Assembly (NCBI RefSeq): GCF_046630445.1
Contig: NC_092333.1
Coordinates: 7,971,501 to 8,035,500, forward strand
DNA: 64,000 bases
Reading direction: 5' to 3'
Source of the DNA: Rutidosis leptorrhynchoides
Taxonomy: Eukaryota > Streptophyta > Magnoliopsida > Asterales > Asteraceae
The notes beneath the pieces were generated by a model. It ran no database searches. It had not been told where the DNA came from and saw only the letters and a list, made by a program, of their open reading frames with translations. Shown here piece by piece: positions 10,573-23,065 of this stretch (position 1 is its first letter; each line of letters opens with the position of its first letter). A program made the translations under genes and the position numbers.

Positions 10573-13500
10573 CCAGTACCGTTAACAACATCAACCTCGC
10601 AATCTTCAGTACCAGTAGCATCATCGACGTCAACGACATCATCAGCATCAACACCAACCGTATCATTACCACCACCAACAATCACATCCGCACCACGTAC
10701 CTCAACATCATCATCTGAACTTCGAATATGATCTTTGTTCTACATATCATTCTACACCGATTACCTCTTCTTTACGTATCGTTCTTCGTTCGACATGACG
10801 ATTATGTAATCTCTAATGTTTTGGAGATTATGTAATCTAGTAATAACGATAAATCAAATGAGTTGAATATTTTATTGACTCATTAAATTCATAGTTACCT
10901 CCGAAGAAAATATATATGCAAATATATTTTCATAAAGATTGTAATTAAAAATTTCATTCGTACAAACTGTTAATGATGAAAATATTTTAACGGGTGGGTA
11001 GTACCCAAGGAATATTTAGAATTCACATTAACAAGTTACACTGTACATTCTTCGAATCTGATTCAACGATCATTTATTATCCTACTTACAATTACCGATA
11101 TACGTATCCGTTCACCCCAGATTAACCATTTCCATTTAAATTTCATATTTGGATTTTTACCTATCCGAATCCAACAAGTGGCATAATGAAGAAACATTGG
11201 CAAAATAAAAATTGTTAGAAACAGATGAATTAATTAATTGAAATTGTGATAGGATTACACGCTAACTGTTCCGGCTAACTGTTCCCAGCTAACTGATTAA
11301 TATTTAATTTATCGCAATTTACATTCTTGCAATTTTAATTTCTGTACTTTACATACCGTCGGTACACATGTACAACAACACGTCGGATTAATTCTGAGAC
11401 AACACGTTGTATAATGGGTCATGATATATATTTATTTATTTTACGCATTTTAAATAACGGGACACGTATACAAGGTTTCGACTTATCATATTGATCCATC
11501 TATATATATATTTCGGAACAACCATAGACACTCTATATGTGAAGGTGGGAGTTGGCTATACAGGGTCGGAGTTGATTCCAAAATATATATATACTTTGAG
11601 TTGTGATCGACACCGAGACCAGTACACGGGTCACGATACGTATTAAGTAATTCGAATATTATATATTTAGTTCATATATGAATTTATTGAACCATTGGAC
11701 AATCGGACTATTGGATTGCTAACTTTAGACAATTAAAAATGAGTTAAAATGATGATTATTACATATGAAACTAAACAATCCTTCAAGTTTGCCACTTGAT
11801 TCTATTTTAAACCTCATTTGTATCTTGACGATTACAATTCGCATTCACAACTTTTCATGATTCTTGAAAACATCTCGATCGAGAAGTTCAACCAGCCGCA
11901 CCTCGTCTACGGAATAAAGATTTATGCATACAGTTATGCACCTAAAAATTTTTGAACTCGAAGTTATAGTTAAAACGTATCCGCATCGAATTCCTTATCA
12001 TCCATTAGCAAAAACAATCACGCGATTCCTTTTCAATTAACTAATTTTGTCACAGCTCCACTTCGATATCTCAGTAAGACTACTCTTATTACAATCTCGA
12101 TATATATATATACGTTGTTCTTTCGCCATCGTTACCGGAGAACCTTTTATATTCCATCATATTACCATCAGCGTTTAATCATCTAAAAATACAATTCTCC
12201 TTAAACCATCTTGGTTTGATAACCAATGACCCAGATCCGATAACTTTGAAAATACTGACGAAGCAGCATGTTGTAGAAGGTCTTAATGACCAAATGTTGA
12301 TGATAAAAGAAGGAAGTGTTAGGAACGCTCGATAGAAAATTGGTACTGAAAACCGGATTGAACAAACCATGAAGGAGACTCTGAACAAGTTACAAGGACT
12401 AAACTTGTACATAAAGAATTATGACGATTCTGTAGCAAACACCTTGCTTCTGAATCTAAACCCTTACGGGTCAATCTTCATCATCATCCTTCGACATTAG
12501 AAATTCCAAGATATTATCATATCTTTCATTATAAATATCCTCAATATTTCTGAAGATATTTTCACCACTATCCTTATCTGAAATCATTTATCTCTCTGTA
12601 ATATCTGCGTTACAATATAAAGGAAACTGTGTTAGTTTCTAAATCCTTCAAGTTTAAAATAGGAATGTTCTGAAGCAGTGTTGGGAACTGATGCATGAAC
12701 TAGTATAATATAATGAAACTTGATCAACTTCATTATATTACTGTAAGTCATGTTAAGTTTCTAATGGAATATGATGATTCACAGTACCGTCATCATGTGC
12801 CATGTTACACGACTTTTACATTCTATCTAATTCCGAAACTATTAAGAACAAATCATCTTGATAGTTCTATTTTCCTGGATATTCTGGTAATTTGACAAAT
12901 CAAAATCGTGCCATTACCATTCCTTTCTTAGAGCATTAGCTATGTTCATTCCGAATTTTATACCTACGAATTTCGAACTATTGATCGCTTGACTCAAGGA
13001 CGGGAAGAAGAAACGAAGGGACAAAGTCCCAAAATAGAAATTGGAGTATAGATTACAGCAAATAGGAGAGAGTATTAACTATGGATGACAATGATTATGG
13101 AAAACAGAAGCAGGAGCATCGAAATATAAGGAAAGATATCAAACCCAATAACCACCCAGAAACTACAAACCGTGTGTATCAATACGTATGGCGACGTAAA
13201 GACACGGGAGAATTAGAAACATTATAATTCCAAGAAAATCATAAAAGTGAATAGATTCTTCTAGCGGTAGATGAAAGAGAAGAATGAAAGATATGAAAGT
13301 TAGAAGTATAACAAAAATCAGAACGGGATGAAGCATTTTAAAGGATACCTTAAGGTATGAATTAGAGGAGGAAGAGTAAGAGATGTGAGGTATGGAAGTA
13401 AGAAAGGGAAGGAGGTGGATTTATAGTGAAATATCCGACAAAGAAATCGAAACAGATTATCGCATTAAATCAAAGGAGATCCTGTTTTCTAAATCATCGA

Positions 13501-13763
13501 AGAACCAAATCTTATTACATAAGATTTTCTTTAAATCCCTTCAATTCTGGAAATCAATCCTAATCTCGACATCGGTTAAAACAATTCTATATTCACTCAT
13601 TTCATTCTTTTGTGATAGCTTCACTCGTGCGCTTCACATGACCGAATCATTTTATCCATATCTTCCAATAATGATAAAACTCTATTAATACCTCATATTC
13701 GTCATGAAAACATTCCTATTGTTATTTATGACAACCTCTACCAAATTTCGGGACGAAATTTCT
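10573..13763 (+). other. Non-coding internal region of element A, including internal PPT-like tract
   Basis: About 3.2 kb without a convincing coding frame. Frames such as 13392-13688 are short and have no recognisable motif. At 10987-11006 stands TTAACGGGTGGGTAGTACCC, a near-copy of the terminal PPT. Blocks from here recur on the opposite strand in element B. No relic of RT or integrase was seen, so this looks like a long replacement of gag-pol and not a recently decayed one. Confidence 0.55.
10987..11006 (+). other. Internal PPT-like tract of element A
   Basis: TTAACGGGTGGGTAGTACCC; compare the terminal PPT TTAACGGGTGGGTAC at 13764-13778. The internal version continues into AGTACCC, making GGGTA-GTACCC partly self-complementary. 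Equivalent tracts stand in B and D. Confidence 0.55.
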
Positions 13764-13778
13764 TTAACGGGTGGGTAC
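13764..13778 (+). other. Polypurine tract of element A
   Basis: TTAACGGGTGGGTAC directly before the 3' LTR start TGTAACGACCC. Confidence 0.8.
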
Positions 13779-16654
13779 TGTAACGACCCGGATTTTTCCG
13801 ATCGTTTTACACTTATAAGATTAATATTTACATAAATTAAAACTTACCAACATGATAAGCAATCTAAATTGTTGAGATTTATGATTTTGAAAAGAGTTTT
13901 ACATAACGTTTAACCATCTAGTTTGACCGATGATATCACGAACTATACAATATATGTTAATTATACGTTTGTGTATATATATGTATATATACATATTTAA
14001 CATGATTTAAGGATGTTTAAATATCTCATTTTGTATTAATAACAATAAGTTATAAGTATATTTTGAAACTACTAACTTAAGCTTTCAAAACGATAACTAT
14101 ACGTAACGTTATTTGACATAAATACTTACGACCTATAATGTTTATACATATATCGTATATATAATGTATTTAATCACTTTTAAAGACTTAAATACATAAA
14201 ACAATATAAGTATATTCACAAAAGATAGCTATATTTGAATCCTCATTCCATTTTTCACAAGATTTCTATACGTATATCTAGAGTATATGTACTCGTATCA
14301 TACCTAGCTTCTATACGTATTTACTATTTGTATATACACATCAAATCACCACCAACCAGCCCTTGTTCATGCCTTATGTACAAGGTAACTACTTTTGTTA
14401 TTTAGTATGACAATTTCACATGATTAAAAGATCTTTTCACAAAATTACAAATTTATACACCTTTTACACCACCATAAATACATGCATCCATTTTCAATTT
14501 TTGGAACATCATTTCTCTAGCTAAACACACACACTTACTAGCCTCATTTCTCTCTAAGAACTCCAGCAAAAATCCTCTCAAGAATCACCTTAAACACCAC
14601 CATAAAAAGATCAACAAAAACACTACAAAAATACAACTTTCAATTCAAGTTTATGTCTTAAGTTGCTTCCAATCTTTCATCCAATTTCATCACTCTTTTG
14701 GTTCTAGGTTTTTACTCCTCTTTTACAGCAATCTTGTCCAAGTAACTTGAGGTAGTAACTTTGTTCATAACCTTATTCGATTCATATATATATAGCTATC
14801 TTATTGTATGGTATACAATTTTAACAAAAAAAACATAGTTTGAATGATTTCAAACTTGTTTGAAAACTAAATAGATCCTTCTAACTTAACTTTTAAAATA
14901 CTTCAAGACCTGTAATATAACTTAAATATATGCTAATTTAACAAGGTATAACTTGGTTTTTCAAAGAATACCTTAAAAAAACTGTTTTTATGACGTCGGA
15001 GTGCAACCGGGGGCTGTTTTGGGTTGGATAATTAAAAACCATCTTGAACTTTGAATTGGAGGTTTATATTCTGGAAAAATGATATTTCTTATGAATATGT
15101 TAACACATAAAAATTTCATGATTTAATTCATAGTATAAGTATTTTTAGAAAAATGGTCATTAAATGATGTTTTTGTAACAAAAATGATTAACTTCATAAG
15201 TTTCACCAAAATTTGACCTATGACCTATGATTTCGAATACAAACTAAGGTATTTACAGTTCATATTCTTAAAGAGGGACTCGATCCAAGGAAGTGGAAAG
15301 TTGAATCAACGAAAACGGAGTTGTAACGAAGAAATTATGACCAAAACAAAATCGGATATCCAAGACTAGTTTAGCCACGAAAATAATTGGAGAAAATTAA
15401 ATAAATCACATCTTCCTAAAGTAACATGATATTTTATACATATGTACTCATAATTTAATTTTATATGGTTCAGGATCACCCGTAAACAATACGAGAAGAT
15501 TAATCATAAGATCCCATGATTGTACGCAACACGTCATTTGACAACACCGGTACATTATGTACGCAACACGTCATTTGACAACACCGGTACCATGGGTCAA
15601 GATTAATCTCGACCAATACATATACGATGGGGGTTTTATTTATTTCATTGGGGGTTTATTAAACAACTAAATATGAACCATTAAAATTGAATTACTAACA
15701 TCGGACTGCTAACTACGGACTAAGGAATTATTAAAAGTATTAAAAGTATTATAAGTATATATATGTGACGATTGTTTAAAAAGAAAAGGTATTGATATAT
15801 TATATATGGATAGGTTCGTGATATCAATCGGAGACCAAGTCGAAATTACATATCTTCAAGACAAAAGTGAGTATATAGTCCCACTTTTAAACTCTAAATA
15901 TTTCGGGATGAGAATACATGTATTTTATGTTTTACGCTATGGACACAAGTAACTGAAAAATATATTCTACGTTGAGTTGTACCACTGGCATACTTCCCTG
16001 TAGCTTGGTAACTAATATTTACAGCGGTATTGTAAACGCGAATCCTGTTGATAGATCTATCGGGCCTGACAACCCCAACCGGACTGGACGACTAGTATTC
16101 AACGGTTGCACAGTACTTCGTTTCGTGACTACACCTTGGTACGGTGTAGTAAGATTTCATAATAAAGGGAATATGCGACGTGATTAAATGTTAAGTATGG
16201 TTACCAAGTGCTCAACCACTTAGAATATTTTTATTAAAATGTTTATATATGAAATCTTGTGTTCCATTGTTATAACGCTGCTAGCATCAAACCTATATAT
16301 CTCACCAACTTTATGTTGACGTTTTAAAGCATGTTATTCTCAGGTATGAATTAAGTCTTCCGCTGTGCATTAGCTCATGTTAAGGATACTACTTGGGACC
16401 TTTTAAGCCATGATACAAAGACGTTGCATTCGAGTCATTGGAGTTCAATAGAGAATATAAATAAGTAAATGACAGATTAGGTCATTTGGATATTATGAAA
16501 TGTTAGACGAAAATGTCAAATATTGATGTAATGATAGTTTGCCTTTTAAGAATAAATGCAACGTTTGTAAAATGTATCATATAGAGGTCAAGTACCTCGC
16601 AATGTTATCATATGTTATTGTATTCGTCCCTATGGATTGGGTCGGGTCGTCTCA
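13779..16654 (+). repeat. 3' LTR of element A
   Basis: Same length (2876 bp) as the 5' LTR at a fixed offset of 6940, with about three substitutions. It ends CTCA against the AATAA target duplication. It carries the same putative intron at 15867-16343. Confidence 0.9.

Positions 16655-16735
<81 letters not shown>
16655..16735. repeat. (AAT)n microsatellite at the A/B junction
   Basis: About 80 bp of AAT repeat starting with the 5-bp target duplication of element A. A seems to have landed at the edge of, or generated, a trinucleotide tract. It continues as B LTR sequence from about 16740. Confidence 0.9.
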
Positions 16736-16738
<3 letters not shown>

Positions 16739-18891
16739 CATATCAATTCTTTTAAAAAAAAATAATAATAATATTTAATAATTCTATTAATGGTCATACT
16801 AATGATAGTTTTATTATTAAGTCTTATAATAATAATTATACTAATAATATTAGGTATATATTACTACCTTTCATGCAATGAAGCCTAAAAAGAATAATGT
16901 CAATCCAGGGATTCGAACCCGCAACCACTCGGTTCACCCCCACAAGCCTAACCGTCTGATCTATAGTTGTTTTTATGATATAAACGAAACCCAATTACAT
17001 TTAACCTATTCCTTTCGACCCAACAAGTCATAACCTCCTTCGGCCCAACTCATTTGCAGTCTACTAATTCGAAAGCCCATCCAAAATACAATCAAGGTCT
17101 CACGATCCATTATCCAGATAGATTCACGGCCCAAGTACTAGATCAAAATTCGTGACCTAGGGTAATAGCAGTACTCCGTAATTTTATACTTGTTTTTGAG
17201 TGGGGTTCTAAAAAGAAGACATATATTTTTTTTAAAGTAGATACAAACGTGTTATCCCAACTACTTCACCCAATTTGTCGGTCAATGATCCTTATTCTAT
17301 GTATCCACTTGACAACTTTAATAAAATTCACCCCTTTTATCTCGTTATAATACTCGACATATGACAGAACGAAATTTATAGCAAGGATTACGGTGTATGT
17401 TTGCACCTGTAGAAACAGAAGAAAGGATATAGGTGTTGGTTGGTTTGGTTCGAAGAGGAGACAGGAAAACAAAAAAAAATTATGCATAACAACAGTTATT
17501 TGTAGTGTTTTTAGGATGCGTTTTGAAGGGTGTTGGGTGTTCATAATTAGGAATGAAAAAGAAGGAAAAGGGTGTCGAATGGGTGGTGTGATGGGTTTGT
17601 TTCGAGATACTATAAAAGTTGATAAGATGGCAGTTTGTGGTGGTGATTTGTAGGTGATGGAAAGTGGTTGTTTTGACTATAAAACAGTCGACCTTTTAGG
17701 TGGCTTCAGGCAAGGTTTGTCCGGACAAAAACAGGAACCAACGTGTAGTAATAGTAGTACCATGATCTACTAAGGTGATTAAATAGTGGTGACGAAATGG
17801 GTTTGGTTTGGTGAGGCTTTGATGATAGTAGAGGTCGAGTGTGGTGGTGGTTTCTACATGATAACAGCAGCGACACAGGAACTAAACGTGTAGAAGCAGT
17901 AGCAGGTCTTCAATGGAATTTTATGTGGTGATTGAGGTGGTTTTTCGATTAAATAGAATATAAACAAAAGGATAACAGTGGCGTAGCAGTGAGGGGTTAT
18001 GTTGGTGATTGAAGGTTTTTGTTGTTGATTCTTGAACTGAAAACAAAAAGTGGGTTTTGGGTTGATGTTTGCAGCCGAAATGAAGAAGGAGAACATGGTG
18101 GTTGTTTGTGAGATGTTTACAATGGGGACCGAAAATAGAGAGATAGAAAACAAAATATAGAAGTTGAAGGGTGTGTGCTTGTTCGAACATGTAGTAGTTA
18201 TCGATTGGTTGGTGATGTTGGCATCTCGTATTACGATGGAAGATGGAAACTTGCAGAGATGAGAAGGTAACGAAAGAGTTAGGTGAATAAAGTTTGTGAG
18301 GTGTGGTGTTGGTGATGATTCTCTGGTTACTTCATTCATTGTATGTATATATATATATATATATATATAACTTAAATTGTGGGAAAGAGTATTCTCTTAT
18401 TAAATCATATTGTGTCAAGTAGCAATCAATCCTAACTAATTCCACGGATGAAAAGATAAATGGGTATCACAATTAATTCAATTAATAACAGTATTTAACA
18501 ATCACTCAACCATATGCATGTGAATGTGAATTGTCTATATGTACAGATATTAATTTAAAAGCTAGTAACAATTAATACAGTGGCATCCCACTAATATTTA
18601 TCAACATAAAAAAAAAATGTGTGCTATCTTATTTCATTCTGTCCACATAACATTTAGGATAATATTTCGTACTCCATTGTTAATCAGTGGCGGATAAGAG
18701 TCTTCCGAAAAAAAAAATCCTAAATATATCTTTAATAAACCTAAAATTTATAGAACTCATTTACGTGTCACCGTTTATTTTAAAATCACACAATTTTGAA
18801 TTTAACTTGTTTAATATCCATTGAATGACAATTGAGTGTTACCGTCGTTTACAATATAGATTCGAAATCACAAAATATATGTTTAATACAC

Positions 18892-18965
<74 letters not shown>

Positions 18966-19230
18966 AATAATAATTATTATATATTATTTCAATTTACATA
19001 ATTAATTATAATATATTTCAAATTATTATTTATATATAGTTAAATATATACGTACCTATTTACAAGTAATTGTTCGTGAATCGTCTTGAACAGTCGAGGG
19101 TCAAATGAATATATGAAACAGTTCAAAAATTTTAAGATTCAACCTATCAGACTTAGCTTATCGTGTCGAAAATATTACATCGTATCGAGAGTTTGGTTTA
19201 AAATTAGCCGAAATTTTCCGGGTCGTGACA
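16660..19230 (-). repeat. 5' LTR of element B, right part (U3 side)
   Basis: Continues the LTR after element A and its TSD. It matches the window's first 2518 bases and ends in CA at 19229-19230 (minus strand TGTCACGACCC). The segment 17390-18340 is strongly G/T-rich on the plus strand, CT/CA-rich on the minus strand like a plant 5' UTR. It contains a frame of 161 codons (17854-18339) that I do not regard as a gene. (TA)n tracts lie at 18348-18369 and 18899-18961. Confidence 0.75.
16905..16970 (-). repeat. tRNA-related segment, second copy in B's 5' LTR
   Basis: Same sequence as at 140-208, including the GGGTTCGAATCC B-box, carried as part of the other LTR. Confidence 0.45.
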
Positions 19231-19694
19231 GAATCCTCGTCACTGGAGTCATCATAGGATGAGTCGTCGGATGATGAGTCGTCGGAATCATCTGGGGGTG
19301 GCTGCACGGGTGGCTCTGCTCAGCCGGATATCATCAGTCGGTATCTGAAAGGCGGGATCGACACGAGTCGTCCATCAGGAAGGTGTCGGCACCAATGGTT
19401 ATGCTCATTACGGAACGGACCTTCCCCAAGTTCCGCGGGAATCACAGCACCACCGGAATGGTGCTGTAGCTCCGAGGGTCCTGGGGCAAGTGGAGCTGGA
19501 ATCTCCTGTAGGTCCTCGGCTCCGTCAGAGGTGACCACTGGGTCGGGTACGTGGCTACTGGCTCGAGAGGATGAAGCGCCAGAGTTACTGGAGGGTGTCG
19601 ACGATGGGATCTGAGAATCGGCAACAATGGCAGGCGAGGTGGCGGAGGAGTCTGAGTCGCTCTCCAAAATGATAACAGGTGGAATATCCGACAT
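19231..19694 (-). pseudogene. Leader ORF of element C (truncated by insertion of B)
   Basis: From the ATG at 19694 the minus strand reads MSDIPPVIILESDSDSSA, then a Ser/Thr/Pro-rich low-complexity stretch and a segment with the motif NHWCRHLPDGRLVSIPPF. A TGA at 19320-19322 ends the open frame at 124 residues. It could be a CGA-to-TGA change, because the same frame continues beyond it into a very acidic Ser/Asp repeat up to the junction with element B at 19231. The position just after the PBS and the acidic/Ser-rich composition match the leader ORFs of A and D, but I see no direct residue alignment. Function unknown. Confidence 0.5.
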
Positions 19695-20018
19695 CTGAAC
19701 AAGGAAAAATAACTTTTTCCATGTCAGTAAGTCATAAAGCAAGCACGTATAAGGCAAAGTAACTACGACAGTCTAGATCATCTATAGCAGTAAGTAGCAT
19801 GGCAATAACGACAAGTATCATGCAATCGAAAGCAGATAGTAGCATGCAGTAGTGAAATCATGTAGTAGCATACGGCATATAGCAGTAAAAGTAAGCAGCG
19901 GCATGCAGCAAGTTCCACAGAAACAAGTAAACTAGCAAGTTGTAGATTAGTCCTATTAGTGAATCCTACTCGGGTCGGTCTTAGACTCACTAATGCAACC
20001 TAATTCCCTACAACCAAT

Positions 20019-20030
20019 GCTCTGATACCA
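20019..20030 (-). other. tRNA-iMet primer binding site of element C
   Basis: The minus strand reads TGGTATCAGAGC, two bases from the LTR end at 20033. Confidence 0.85.
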
Positions 20031-20032
20031 AA

Positions 20033-23000
20033 TGTGATGCCCCGTACAAAACCATCGTGTACGAATCATCAACAACAGGATCATTACAAGGTCAAATACT
20101 ATATGCTATTTCAAAATAAGTTTGCATTCATAATAAAAGGTGACGTTTTAACCAACGTCAAATGTTTAACATCCGAAAGTATGCTTCTACGAGTAGCAAG
20201 AAAAAATGATAGTACGTGACCCATAGGTCGTTACAAATACATTGTTTGAATGCAAATTAAACTTTTCATGCGGTGACATCTCTAACAAGCGCAGCGGGAG
20301 TCTACAAAGTATGACTAGTACAGCGGAAGCAAGCAAACCTTAAGCACCTGAGCAAAACATGCTTAAAAACGTCAACACAAAGGTTGGTGAGCTATAATTT
20401 AAGTATAACAGTAATGTAAGGTATGCCACGAGATTTCAGTGCTTCAAACAGCGTTTCAAAACAGTATGAAAAGTATATGTATAACCGTGGGCACTTGGTA
20501 ACTAACTTAACGTAAATAACACCCCCTAAAAGTACACTTGGCGAGTGCGTAAGTTTATGAAGTATTAAACACCCGTTAAATGCTAGCGCTACTAGCCCGG
20601 GTGGGGATGTCAAACTCTATGGATCCATATCTAAGATTCGCGTTCACCGGTTCAAAGACCAATGACTAAACGTTACCGAGCTAAGGGGAAAGTTTATGTC
20701 GTTGTATAACCCACACATATATAAAGTTTAAGTACTCGTGCCTAGTATGTAAAACGTAAAATGCGCATGTATTCTCAGTCCCAAAATAGTTAAAGTAAAA
20801 AGGGATGCTATAACTCACAGTGGAAAGTAGTAAAAGTCGATACGCGGGAATAGTAAGCAAGTGGTTGGTCTGGAAGGTCCTCAACCTAAGTCAAAAGTTA
20901 CTAAGTCAGTAAATCGTTCTCAAAGGTTTAAAAGTATGTAAATTAGGTCTTAAGTACCATCATCATTCATCATTAAACAAAAAAGTGTAAAGTAAGTTTT
21001 AAGTCAAGACTAGGGTTTGAAACAAGGGCTGACTTTGTTCAGTAGCCACGACCTCTATACAAACTGAAATGAGGTGAGACCAGTGGCCATGGCTCCGTAT
21101 ATGAGTCCCCTGGAGTCTGACCAATTTCCAGAACCAAACTCGTCTTCCTTTAACCGTGGTGACGGTTTAAGTGCGAGTAGGTCAGAAATTTCAGCACAAC
21201 GTTAATAGGGTGTAGCGACTTTCGGGAGGCCATAGATCCTAAACCGTAACTCGGATTAAGATGAGGTCTAAACGGAAAATCATCTACTCGAACCGAACTA
21301 ACTGAAAATAAACTTTACAGTAGCTCAGGTAGTCTGATAAGTTCCATAAACAGTAAGTAAAAGTGTTCCGGTGGGTTCTTGGTGCTTGATGCTCATCACG
21401 GTTCTCATCCTTGATGCGTATCGCTTCAAGTGTACAACTCGTTGATGGGTTTGAATCATCTTAAACAAGGTTTGACCATCATAACACTAGTGTAAGTCTA
21501 AGATAAGTAGCACAACTCATTTAAGTGTTGTATGTAGTTTGATGAACCAAAGTTACATCAAGATCTTAGATCCGACACATACATGAGTTACAAAAGTAAT
21601 ATTAAGCTACAAACTTGAAAGTAAACTAAATAATCAAGATCATAAGTTGTAGAACTTAGATCTTAGCTAGATCTTAAAGATCCTAGACTAGAAAGTCTAG
21701 ATCTAGTGTTCTTAAGTTAGATCCTAAGTTACAAAACTTGGATCTACACTTTAATGAAACCATAAGTTATGAAACTTAGATTTTCAACTAGTAAAATGTA
21801 TGTAAGCTTGTAAACTCTTATTTACAACAAAATTAGAAGACCATAAGTTATATAAACTTAGATCCAACATAAGTATATGAAGTTATAACTAGAAAGTTAT
21901 ACTTCCATGTTCTTGAACTTATAAAGTTAACTTTTAGTTTCAAGAAATATGAGATCAAGATTAACTAGTAATACCTGACCAAATTTACAACATCACAACT
22001 TTAAAGTGCTTACAAAAGAAAGAAACAAACTAAATTTACAAGTAAAAGTTCATGGTTGTTCATACTTAGAAAGATTCAAGCCAAGGCTTTGATCTTTAAG
22101 AAAGTAAACCTTAAGTTTACAAACATGAACACAAGTATGATTATAAACTCATGAACCTTTCTTTTAACAAGTTTTATGGAGGAATCAAACTATAAACTTG
22201 ATCCTCTTTGATTCTTGTATGTTCTTGTATAAACAAGATAATATGAAGAATAAACTAGAAAGTTTGATTCTTATAACTAGTAAGTAAACAACAACATCAA
22301 AAGAACAAGTAAGAAAACAAGCAAATGATGATGATATTTGATGATATATTTCGGTTTTAAAGAGAAAAAGGAAGGAGAAATAAAGTTTGTAACTTACAAA
22401 GTTTGAGAGAATAAAAAAAGATGAGAGAAAATTGAGAGAAAGTGTAAGTATGTGTGTGTGAAGAAATGAGGAAGTAATACTTGTAAATAAGTAACAAAAT
22501 AATTTGAAACTGGAACTCCTCCCTCCTAGTCAAAGTGGACGGTTTTCATGGCCAAGAGAGGAAGGAATCAAATGCACTTTCAACATGGGAGAATGGTGTA
22601 TGCTTATAATGGTATTAAAGTTAAATGGTGTTGAAAAGATGTGTAAGTATACATGTAACTAGTCCTTACATAACACTAACTAAACTAGTTTTGTCTTAAT
22701 GAGTTACTAGTAACAAAATGGGCTCCTAATTAATCCATTAAGAGAAGTAGGGTGGGCTTCCAAGTCCATGTACATTTATAAAGCCCAAGTATGTAAGTAT
22801 GTAACAAATAAATAAACAAAGCCCATGTAATTAACTAGTAACATTAGTTAATTAAAAATTATCAATATTAATTAATCATGAATGTAAATATTATTTGAAA
22901 ATATTATTCGTGAAAAGTACGTGTGTCACAAAGACAAGTCGGGCCATGAAAAGTTAAATACGGTAACAAGTAACAAGTAACACGTATAAGAACACGTTTA

Positions 23001-23065
23001 TTAAAACGCAAGCATTAATAATGAATTATTAATAAATAAACGTTGAAAAATCCAGGGTCATTACA
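20033..23065 (-). repeat. 5' LTR of element C
   Basis: On the minus strand it begins TGTAATGACCCTGG at 23065 and ends GGGGCATCACA at 20033, next to the PBS. Shared blocks with the other families occur near 20346-20393 and 20760-20818. The outer half (21400-22500) is rich in a dispersed AAGTT/ACTTAGATC-type motif. The other LTR is not in the window. Confidence 0.75.
20348..20818 (-). other. Putative intron inside C's LTR (471 nt)
   Basis: Minus strand: donor CTGTGAGTTATAG at 20818 and acceptor TTTGCTCAG|GTG ending at 20348, with GTTGACG upstream. Equivalent to the pairs in A, B and D. Confidence 0.45.

Larger units (their letters stand above)
6834..16659 (+). mobile_element. Element A: young non-autonomous long-LTR gypsy-like retrotransposon with AATAA TSD
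   Basis: The element proper is 6839-16654 (9816 bp), flanked by AATAA at 6834-6838 and 16655-16659. Two 2876-bp LTRs start TGTAACGACCC and end CTCA. The PBS for tRNA-iMet and the PPT are both in plus orientation. The 4.06-kb internal region encodes only a 148-residue leader protein and no gag-pol, so movement needed proteins in trans; a D-like chromovirus is a candidate helper because terminal motifs, PBS and PPT match. Comparing the LTRs line by line I found three mismatches. At the often-used grass rate of 1.3e-8 per site per year this is roughly 40,000 years. The TSD lies in AT-rich sequence, so on its own it is weak evidence, but it agrees with every other boundary. Confidence 0.9.
1..19230 (-). 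mobile_element. Element B: non-autonomous long-LTR gypsy-like retrotransposon, minus strand, left end outside window, interrupted by element A
   Basis: B is recognised from a direct repeat: window bases 1-2518 recur at about 16755-19230. The right copy ends in CA beside foreign sequence and the left copy ends beside a polypurine tract, as for two LTRs read on the minus strand. The internal region is 2519-5904 (3.4 kb), with a tRNA-iMet PBS at 5891-5902 and a PPT at 2519-2533. It holds no gag, protease, RT or integrase, only a remnant of the leader ORF also seen in element A, so B depended on proteins made elsewhere. Internal sequence and LTR ends resemble element A, so they are one family or close sisters. 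B lies inside element C, and A lies inside B's 5' LTR. The TSD cannot be tested because B's left end is outside the window. Confidence 0.8.
19231..23065 (-). mobile_element. Element C: gypsy-like element, 5' LTR and start of internal region, cut by element B
   Basis: C is the oldest layer of the nest. It has a 3.03-kb LTR (20033-23065), a tRNA-iMet PBS and about 800 bp of internal sequence carrying an acidic leader ORF. The element then stops at 19231 where B is inserted. The rest should continue to the left of the window, beyond B. LTR architecture and conserved blocks match A, B and D, but the sequence is a distinct family. Confidence 0.75.

Noticed and set aside
16539-16778. ORF with a poly-Ile run
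   Set aside because: Translation of the (AAT)n tract and the LTR end of element A.
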